Below are positions 6,430 to 11,520 of a DNA stretch of 11,520 nucleotides, piece after piece; the stretch's first letter is position 1, and each line of letters begins with the position of its first letter. A program made the translations under genes and the position numbers. Origin of the DNA: an uncultured Ruminococcus sp. Lineage in GTDB: Bacteria > Bacillota > Clostridia > Oscillospirales > Ruminococcaceae. The stretch covers positions 1-11,520 of the forward strand of contig UQXS01000061.1 in assembly GCA_900545125.1 (NCBI GenBank), given 5' to 3'. A model generated the notes under the pieces. That model was not told the origin of the DNA. It worked only from the letters and a program-made list of their open reading frames with translations, and searched no databases.

Positions 6430-7626
6430 ATGAACTTAAATGATACCACCTCCGGCGAACGGCTTCATATCGGCTTTTTCGGCAGACGTAACGCCGGAAA
6501 ATCAAGCGTGGTCAACGCCGTGACCGGTCAGGAACTCTCCGTTGTATCCGACGTAAAAGGAACAACTACCGACCCGGTTACAAAGGCAATGGAACTTCTC
6601 CCGGTCGGCCCTGTCGTTATTATCGACACCCCCGGTTACGACGACGTGGGAACTCTCGGCGAACTCCGTGTGAAAAAAACTCGTCAGATCCTTAACCGCA
6701 CCGATGTCGCCGTCCTTATTGTCGATTCTTCCGAGGGTCTCTCCGATACCGACAGGCAGCTTGCAGATCTCTTCCGTGAAAAGAATATCCCGTGGCTGAC
6801 AGTCTACAACAAGTCAGATATCGCAGATGCAAAGCCCCAAAAAGATAACGAAATTTCTGTGTGCGCTCTCGACGGAACTAATATCCACGAACTAAAAGAA
6901 AAAATCGCCGCTCTTGCCAATACCGGCAGAACGGAAAAACATATCATCGGCGACCTTATCAAACCGGGCGATCTTATCGTTCTTGTAACACCTATCGACG
7001 CAGCAGCTCCTAAGGGAAGAATGATACTTCCGCAGGTGCAGACTCTCCGTGATATCCTCGATGCCGACGCTATGGCGGTTTTTACAAAGGAATTTCAGCT
7101 TGAGGAAACTCTCCGGAAACTTGGAACTAAACCGAAAATGGTCGTTACCGACAGTCAGGCTTTCGGTTATGTGAACAAAATCGTTCCGGATGATATCTCA
7201 CTTACTTCTTTCTCTATCCTTATGGCAAGATACAAGGGATTCCTTGAAACTGCCGTGAAAGGTGCAGCATCTATCAGCACACTTAATGACGGCGATACCG
7301 TTCTTATATCCGAGGGATGCACTCACCACAGACAGTGCGGCGATATAGGCAGCGTCAAGCTTCCTGCACTACTCAGGAAAACTACCGGAAAATCCCTTAA
7401 TATAAAGCTTTCCTCCGGCCGTGAATTTCCGGAAGATCTCTCCGGAATAAGTCTCGTTATCCACTGCGGCGGATGTATGCTCAACGAACGTGAAGTCTCT
7501 TTCAGAATGAATTCCGCTGTTGAACAGAACGTTCCGTTTACAAATTACGGCATCGCTATCGCTTCTATGAACGGTATTCTGAAAAGAAGTCTGGAAATTT
7601 TTCCTGATCTTCAAAAACTGATATAA
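6430..7626 (+). CDS. hydF: [FeFe]-hydrogenase H-cluster maturation GTPase
   Basis: HydF is the scaffold that receives the diiron subcluster assembled by the radical-SAM enzymes HydE and HydG and delivers it to the [FeFe]-hydrogenase in the cytoplasm. The N-terminal Era-like GTPase domain shows the P-loop GRRNAGKS (18-25), DTPG (66-69) and NKSD (127-130). The C-terminal iron-sulfur domain carries C297-T-H299 and H345-C-G-G-C349, the CxH...HCxxC cluster pattern of the family. The length of 398 aa is normal. GGAG at 6417-6420 lies nine bases before the ATG, immediately after the ldh stop codon, so the two genes are co-transcribed. hydE, hydG and the hydrogenase are not in the window. A strong terminator follows. 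Confidence 0.96.
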   Translation: MNLNDTTSGERLHIGFFGRRNAGKSSVVNAVTGQELSVVSDVKGTTTDPVTKAMELLPVGPVVIIDTPGYDDVGTLGELRVKKTRQILNRTDVAVLIVDSSEGLSDTDRQLADLFREKNIPWLTVYNKSDIADAKPQKDNEISVCALDGTNIHELKEKIAALANTGRTEKHIIGDLIKPGDLIVLVTPIDAAAPKGRMILPQVQTLRDILDADAMAVFTKEFQLEETLRKLGTKPKMVVTDSQAFGYVNKIVPDDISLTSFSILMARYKGFLETAVKGAASISTLNDGDTVLISEGCTHHRQCGDIGSVKLPALLRKTTGKSLNIKLSSGREFPEDLSGISLVIHCGGCMLNEREVSFRMNSAVEQNVPFTNYGIAIASMNGILKRSLEIFPDLQKLI

Positions 7627-7633
7627 TAAATTA

Positions 7634-7670
7634 CTCCCCTGCCTTTCGACAGGGGAGATTTATTATTTAT
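7634..7670. terminator. Bidirectional rho-independent terminator
   Basis: CTCCCCTG (7634-7641) and CAGGGGAG (7650-7657) form a perfect eight-pair stem around an eight-base loop, followed on plus by ATTTATTATTT. On minus the stem is followed by TAATTTATTATAT. It lies eight bases after the hydF stop and just beyond the end of the convergent minus-strand gene, so it can serve both. Confidence 0.88.
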
Positions 7671-8106
7671 AGAACTCTGTATAATCTATTGAATTAAAGT
7701 CTATTGGATCATTCTCAGAAGGTTCACTGCTGCCGATAGTAAACGTATCAATAACAGTTACTCCGTCAGATTCATATACATTTACAACCATAGGAGGATT
7801 ACCGTTTGCTCTCCTCTCCTCCTGAATTCTTATAGCTTCTTCCGGAGAAGAAGGAGCTTCTCCAATTAATTCGCTGTTGCGGACATATCCTTGTTTTCCA
7901 TTATCACCTATTGCGGGAATAAGATCAGGCTGATCGCTCATGTACGGACTATTTGTCTCAATTCCGTAAGTTTCTCCGTTTTCATTCACATCATAATCTA
8001 CAGAAACATGAGGTATTGGTTCATTTGTTTCAGCATTATAAGCTATCGTTTCGTCAGCAGCTTTCTCATACTTTACACTATTTGTAAATTGTAAGATGTC
8101 ACAATA
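7663..8106 (-). pseudogene. Gene remnant without a usable start codon
   Basis: A frame on the minus strand runs from a TGA at 8107-8109 down to a TAA at 7663-7665, about 147 codons, but offers only one possible start, a GTG at 7987-7989 with no ribosome site. The codons upstream of that GTG read like continuous protein (for example P-H-V-S-V-D-Y-D-V-N-E-N-G-E-T-Y-G across the GTG), so the GTG is probably internal and the true N-terminus is lost or frameshifted. The sequence is acidic, with PDLIPAIG, GYVR and PEEAIRIQ stretches. It reminds me of a conserved C-terminal region of some Bacillus/Clostridium membrane or secreted proteins, a low-confidence recollection. The same frame continues beyond the TGA to about 8247. 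It converges on hydF and diverges from mazF. Confidence 0.5.
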
Positions 8107-8252
8107 TCAGAACATATTTTTTGTAATAAATCTACGTAAAAACAATGTACAGCGATTCTGCATATAATAATTATGTACCCGTATATTTCCACGATCAGGG
8201 TCAATAATATAATCAGCAGCCCCCCAATTATTATAAACAGGAGATAATTATT

Positions 8253-8600
8253 ATGTCGGTTAAAAGAGGAGAAATATACTACGCCGATCTCAGTCCGGTC
8301 GTCGGCTCGGAGCAAGGCGGAATCAGACCTGTACTTATCGTTCAGAATGACGTTGGAAACAAACACAGCCCTACCGTGATCGCTGCGGCTATTACCAGTC
8401 AGCGTGACAAAACCCGTATGCCAACACATATCGAGGTTCAGGCTGATAAATGCGGTCTTGCAAAAGACAGCATCGTGCTGTTGGAACAGATTCGTACTAT
8501 CGACAAAAAACGACTCAAAGACAAAATGGGCGAGCTTGATCTCAGATCAATGAACAAGGTTAATACTGCTCTGTCTATCAGCTTCGGTCTGGAGATATGA
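8253..8600 (+). CDS. mazF: MazF/PemK-family mRNA interferase toxin (EndoA-like)
   Basis: This 115-aa protein has the length and sequence of the Bacillus NdoA/EndoA group, sequence-specific endoribonucleases of type II toxin-antitoxin systems that cut single-stranded mRNA in the cytoplasm. The N-terminal KRGEIYYADLSPVVGSEQGG region and RPVLIVQND (25-33) are hallmarks. Arg25 and Thr48 (AAAITSQ) correspond to the catalytic Arg and Thr of the family, and the C-terminal EQIRTIDKKRL is also conserved. The ATG is preceded by AGGAG (8239-8243) nine bases upstream. The usual partner, a small ribbon-helix-helix or MazE-like antitoxin directly upstream, is absent: the 150 bases ahead hold no plus-strand gene. 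The next gene converges, with only four bases between the two stop codons. Confidence 0.93.
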   Translation: MSVKRGEIYYADLSPVVGSEQGGIRPVLIVQNDVGNKHSPTVIAAAITSQRDKTRMPTHIEVQADKCGLAKDSIVLLEQIRTIDKKRLKDKMGELDLRSMNKVNTALSISFGLEI

Positions 8601-8604
8601 TTTC

Positions 8605-9138
8605 TCATTTACTGCGAAACAACGGTAAATTGCTTAAAAACGGTACTGCAATACTGAATCCCAATGCTGTCAGAATCTGCTGCGAGGACAGCGTTACTGT
8701 CTCGAAAATCGGCTGAAGCTGCGGAACGGCTACCGCAGCAGCAAGCGCAGCAGCAGATACTCCGACCGCAAGCAGCAGCTTTATGTTGCTTAAAAAATTG
8801 ATATGCAACAGTGATTTTGTCTCGGATTTACACTCGAAAACGTGTATAAGCTGCGACATTACAAGCGTTATAAGTGCAGCTGTTCTGGCTGCTTCTACCG
8901 TTCCGCCCATGTGAAGAATCACTGCAAACGAGGCAAGCGTCGATAAACCTATCAGAATCCCCCTGAAAAGTATCTTGCCCATAAGACCGCCGGAAAAAAA
9001 TCCCTCCGATGATTTTCTCGGCGGTCTGCTCATTATGTCGCTTTCCGGCGGTTCAAGTCCGAGTGCTATCGCCGGAAGTCCGTCCGTAACCAGATTTACA
9101 AGAAGTATCTGCACCGGAAGAAGAAACAGGAAAGAAAA
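8605..9138 (-). CDS. SERCA-type calcium-transporting P-type ATPase, C-terminal part (5'-truncated)
   Basis: About 170-178 codons from the C-terminal transmembrane domain of a P2A calcium ATPase are present; full-length relatives are near 850-900 aa. The M6 helix carries the ion-coordinating N-L-V-T-D (complement ends about 9096), followed by GLPAIALGLEPPE and DIMSRPPR, a typical family block. Four further membrane helices follow (about residues 49-68, 76-93, 111-130 and 145-163, counted from the GTG at 9112-9114). That GTG is internal: the frame continues upstream as L-F-L-L-P and runs on to a TAA at 9145-9147, where family similarity cannot hold. The phosphorylation (DKTGT) and nucleotide domains are missing. 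The cut coincides with the start of foreign-looking sequence, so the gene is broken by the junction, not by mutation. Confidence 0.9.
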   Translation of the reverse strand, partial: FSFLFLLPVQILLVNLVTDGLPAIALGLEPPESDIMSRPPRKSSEGFFSGGLMGKILFRGILIGLSTLASFAVILHMGGTVEAARTAALITLVMSQLIHVFECKSETKSLLHINFLSNIKLLLAVGVSAAALAAAVAVPQLQPIFETVTLSSQQILTALGFSIAVPFLSNLPLFRSK

Positions 9139-9147
9139 CAGAGATTA
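9118..9147. other. Junction between Clostridia-like and Bacteroides-like sequence
   Basis: Two protein-coding genes on opposite strands both begin without their N-terminal parts within these 30 bases. To the left the sequence belongs to the calcium ATPase and to the right to the EEP-family hydrolase. No terminal inverted repeat, target duplication, integrase or att-like site is visible at the join. Neither gene has a ribosome site or promoter here. The exact point cannot be fixed by eye. Confidence 0.8.
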
Positions 9148-10100
9148 AGTTCCTTCAACTCAACTTATGGGTGGAGTGTACCAAGGTGGAGCATGCTCCG
9201 GAATATCTGATAGAACAGATTGCTACCCTACAGCCAGACATTGCTACATTTTGCGAATTATATAAAGGTCCACAAGACGATCCCGTGATGCCTAAACTAA
9301 TGCAAGGGCTTAAAGATAAGGGACTCATCTATTACGATGCACGAATAGACGGAAGAGCGGTCATATCAAAATATCCGTTCAAAGAGACAGAACGCATCAA
9401 CAAATGGATGTTCAAAGCGATTCTGGATGTCAATGGGAAACGAGTGGCCGTTTACCCGGCACATTCAGAGTATCGTTACTACACCTGTTACTATCCCCGG
9501 GGATACAATGACGGTAGCGTTAATTGGGATAAACTTCCGGCTCCTATCACTGATGTAAACAAGATACTTGCTGTCTGCGAAGAATCAGACCGTATAGAAT
9601 CCGCCCAAGCTTTTATCAACAACGCTGCCAAAGAGCTAGAGCAAGGAGCACTCGTGTTTTTTGCCGGAGATCTGAATGAGCCTTCTTATCTGGATTGGCA
9701 GGCCGATACAAAAGATCTATTCGATCATCGCGGATGTATCGTCAATTGGGGAACTTCCAAATTGTTGGTTCAACGGGGATATAAAGATGCCTACCGGGTA
9801 ATTCATCCCGATCCGGTGAAATGTCCAGGATTCACTTTTCCAGCAGACAATAAATCAGTCATTCCAGAGAATCTCTCATGGGCACCGGAGGCAGATGAAC
9901 GCGAACGAATTGATTTCGTTTACTATTATCCAAATAAAAATCTACAAATAAAAAGTGCCCAGATAGTAGGTCCAACAGGCTCTATTGTACGCGGACAAAG
10001 AATAGAAGAACAAACCAAAGATCCAATCATTCCGCCCGTAAACAATCAGTGGCCAAGCGATCATAAAGGAGTGCTGATTACGTTTTATATCAAAGAGTAA
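9141..10100 (+). CDS. Endonuclease/exonuclease/phosphatase-family hydrolase (5'-truncated)
   Basis: This is a metal-dependent hydrolase of the EEP (DNase I-like) superfamily in a form common in Bacteroides, often secreted. Counting from the GTG at 9171, the metal-binding Glu29 lies in TFCELYKG, His98 in YPAHSEY, Asp167 and Asn169 in GDLNEP, Asp248 in ERIDF, and the catalytic Asp297-His298 in WPSDHKG, so the catalytic set is complete. The reading is clearly coding upstream of that GTG (K-F-L-Q-L-N-L-W, the first strand of the fold), so the GTG is not the start. The true N-terminus, probably with a signal peptide, is missing at the junction. The substrate (nucleic acid, phosphoester or sphingolipid) cannot be told. 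The esterase gene follows after five bases. Confidence 0.85.
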   Translation, partial: EIKFLQLNLWVECTKVEHAPEYLIEQIATLQPDIATFCELYKGPQDDPVMPKLMQGLKDKGLIYYDARIDGRAVISKYPFKETERINKWMFKAILDVNGKRVAVYPAHSEYRYYTCYYPRGYNDGSVNWDKLPAPITDVNKILAVCEESDRIESAQAFINNAAKELEQGALVFFAGDLNEPSYLDWQADTKDLFDHRGCIVNWGTSKLLVQRGYKDAYRVIHPDPVKCPGFTFPADNKSVIPENLSWAPEADERERIDFVYYYPNKNLQIKSAQIVGPTGSIVRGQRIEEQTKDPIIPPVNNQWPSDHKGVLITFYIKE

Positions 10101-10105
10101 TTACA

Positions 10106-11401
10106 ATGATTAACAGGATGCAAAAGTGGATATACGTCATTATACTCCTGACCGGATACTCAATAAGAAGTTATACACAGAAGACCATAAATCTCAATAT
10201 TCCTGTTGAGCAAAACTGGATGTTCGATAACGAACATCCAGTACGCTTCATGCTGGAATTGACATCTGCACAGTCAGGTTTTTCGGATAGGATACGCATG
10301 GACATTGCAACAGATTTCGGCAATGCTGTATCGTCTACCTTTATAACCTACTCTTTCGGAACAGATTCGATAGCTCCCGGTGGAGGCTTTCGCAGTCGTG
10401 CATCAGTCACTCTCACGAATCTCACTCCCGGATTTTACCAGGTTTGTTTCATTGCCGGCACCGACACTCTGAAACATTTCTTCTTTGGATACGAAGCCGA
10501 ACAGATTTTATCCAAACCGGATGGTCCCCCTAACTTAAAAAGATTTTGGAATAAAACCATCACCGAACTTAAACGTGTACACCCTGCCTATAAAATGACA
10601 CGTCTACCTGAATCTTCGAAGCCAGAGCGTGATGTTTACGAAGTAGAAATGCGCTCGCTTGAAGGAGAAATCTTACGGGGGTATTGGGCAGTCCCAACAG
10701 ATGGTCAGAGTCATCCGGCCGTAGTGGTTTATCAAGGTTATGATGCCGTCACCTGGATTCCCAGTCCCGACGACTATCCCGGTTGGTGTATCTTGGTCAT
10801 TCCACCCCGTGGACAAGGCCTCAACAAACCTTATAACCGCTTTGGTGAGTGGATTGCTTTCGGACTGGATTCACCCAAACATTACTATTACAGAGGTGCT
10901 TTTGCTGATACAGTCCGCAGTATTGATTTTATTTTTGCTCAGCCATGCTTTGACGGACAAAACCTTTTTGCTACAGGTATTTCGCAAGGTGGAGCGCTCA
11001 CACTAGCAGCAGCGTCACTCGACCATCGTATTTCCGCAGCTGCGCCTATCGTACCCTTTCTGTCAGACTATCCCGATTATTTCCGTTTGGTTCACTGGCC
11101 TGCCAACTTGGTATTCGAAGGAGCTGCCCGGCAGAATATTGACAAAGATAAAATATTCTCATTACTAACTTACTTTGACTTGAAGAATCTGACCGGATGG
11201 ATCAAATGCCCAGTATTAATGGGATTCGGACTTCAGGACAACATTACACCACCACATACAAATTTTGCAGCATACAATCACATCCGTACACCTAAACGCT
11301 GGATATGTTACCCTACATCAGGACACTTTGCAGCTTATGAGAACATGGACTCATGGATTGCTGAAAGTACTCGTTTTTTCAATCAGTATGTAGTGTGGTA
11401 A
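10106..11401 (+). CDS. Acetyl-xylan-esterase-like alpha/beta hydrolase (CE7/AXE1 type), exported
   Basis: This 431-aa protein has a hydrophobic N-terminal segment (about residues 7-20 after M-Q-K-W) fitting a signal peptide or lipid-free export signal. An accessory beta-rich N-terminal region (about 25-130) follows, then an alpha/beta hydrolase domain. The triad is visible as Ser293 in GISQGGA, Asp378 in GLQDNITPP and His407 in SGHFAAY; PPRGQGLN (233-240) is the family RGQ motif. CE7 enzymes remove acetyl groups from xylan fragments or other esters, here presumably in the periplasm. The start could also be the ATG at 10118. There is no clear ribosome site, normal for Bacteroides. It sits five bases after the EEP gene, so the two form one transcript. 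This resembles a glycan-use locus, but no SusC/SusD genes are in view. Confidence 0.88.
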   Translation: MINRMQKWIYVIILLTGYSIRSYTQKTINLNIPVEQNWMFDNEHPVRFMLELTSAQSGFSDRIRMDIATDFGNAVSSTFITYSFGTDSIAPGGGFRSRASVTLTNLTPGFYQVCFIAGTDTLKHFFFGYEAEQILSKPDGPPNLKRFWNKTITELKRVHPAYKMTRLPESSKPERDVYEVEMRSLEGEILRGYWAVPTDGQSHPAVVVYQGYDAVTWIPSPDDYPGWCILVIPPRGQGLNKPYNRFGEWIAFGLDSPKHYYYRGAFADTVRSIDFIFAQPCFDGQNLFATGISQGGALTLAAASLDHRISAAAPIVPFLSDYPDYFRLVHWPANLVFEGAARQNIDKDKIFSLLTYFDLKNLTGWIKCPVLMGFGLQDNITPPHTNFAAYNHIRTPKRWICYPTSGHFAAYENMDSWIAESTRFFNQYVVW

Positions 11402-11465
11402 TAATCTGAACTGATAAAAACGAAACAGGCACAAACACTATAACAAGAGGTTAGTTAGGTTAGAA

Positions 11466-11511
11466 ACCAGAAGAGTAATTCTGTTAAATAGAATTCTCTT
11501 CCGGTGTTTTA
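11466..11511 (+). terminator. Probable terminator after the esterase gene
   Basis: GAAGAG-T-AATTCT (11470-11482) pairs with AGAATTCTCTTC (11490-11501) around a seven-base loop, with one bulged T. ACC and GGT at the base (11466-11468 and 11503-11505) may extend the stem. GTTTTATAG follows as a short U-rich tail. It lies 65 bases after the stop codon at 11399-11401. Confidence 0.65.
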
Positions 11512-11520
11512 TAGTTACTT

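Noticed and set aside
5636..6505. A 289-codon open frame on the minus strand across ldh
   Set aside because: It is antisense to a clearly coding gene, has no ribosome site, and its composition reflects the codon bias of ldh.
8107..8109. The in-frame TGA as a selenocysteine codon
   Set aside because: No selenoprotein family match, no evident SECIS hairpin directly downstream, and the upstream frame has no start codon; a decayed gene is simpler.
8073..8429. Minus-strand frame with a hydrophobic stretch, antisense to the start of mazF
   Set aside because: The only start lies inside mazF antisense. The hydrophobic run comes from AT-rich intergenic DNA with no start codon or ribosome site near it.
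9090..9170. A real in-frame start for the EEP hydrolase within this stretch
   Set aside because: The frame opens at a stop at 9087-9089 but the left part is antisense to the ATPase membrane helix. No ATG with a ribosome site and no signal peptide is present, so the N-terminus is missing rather than relocated.
1..11520. CRISPR array, tRNA or rRNA genes, insertion sequences
   Set aside because: No regularly spaced direct repeats, cloverleaf-like segments, conserved rRNA stretches or transposase-like reading frames were seen.

Overview
The window reads as two unrelated pieces of gut-type bacterial DNA joined near position 9130. Bases 1 to about 9130 look like a fermentative, Gram-positive Clostridia member, most like Ruminococcus/Oscillospiraceae. 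The evidence is strong AGGAGG-type ribosome sites, sigma-A promoters, a type-2 ArgC, an LDH-family dehydrogenase, the [FeFe]-hydrogenase maturase HydF, a MazF/EndoA toxin and a SERCA-type calcium ATPase. Bases from about 9140 to the end look like Bacteroides. They encode two polypeptides of Bacteroidetes character, the second gene has little Shine-Dalgarno sequence, and both open frames run left to right.

Layout. From 5175 down to 1 the minus strand is an arginine biosynthesis cluster: argG, a terminator-like hairpin, an unknown 176-aa gene, a possible tiny membrane ORF overlapping an unknown gene of about 146-165 aa, argH, a small two-helix membrane protein, a hairpin region, argC, and the first codons of the next gene (probably argJ). 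Between argG and ldh lies a divergent control region. It has a near-consensus promoter for argG (TTGACA-16-TATAAT), ARG-box palindromes and a promoter for ldh (TTGAAA-17-TATAAT). On the plus strand ldh and hydF form a two-gene operon ending in a strong bidirectional terminator. After that come a minus-strand gene remnant without a usable start (7663-8106), an apparently orphan mazF on plus, and the C-terminal third of a P2A calcium ATPase on minus.

The ATPase gene and the plus-strand endonuclease/exonuclease/phosphatase gene both lose their 5' ends at the same point, head to head, around 9118-9147. That is what an assembly chimera would produce; a real rearrangement is possible but less likely. 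The right-hand piece holds the truncated EEP-family hydrolase, an acetyl-xylan-esterase-like alpha/beta hydrolase five bases after it, and a terminator hairpin near the end.

Functionally, ArgC, (ArgJ), ArgG and ArgH belong to the route from N-acetylglutamate to arginine, and ARG boxes at argG fit ArgR control. Ldh and HydF sit at the fermentative redox node: pyruvate reduction versus hydrogen production. I see no CRISPR array, tRNA, rRNA or insertion sequence. The points most worth a second look are the junction, the ARG-box cluster, the possible frameshift or coupled small ORF at 3190-3338, the Arg at the substrate-specificity position of Ldh, the missing MazF partner, and a recurring CCCCTG/CAGGGG intergenic hairpin.
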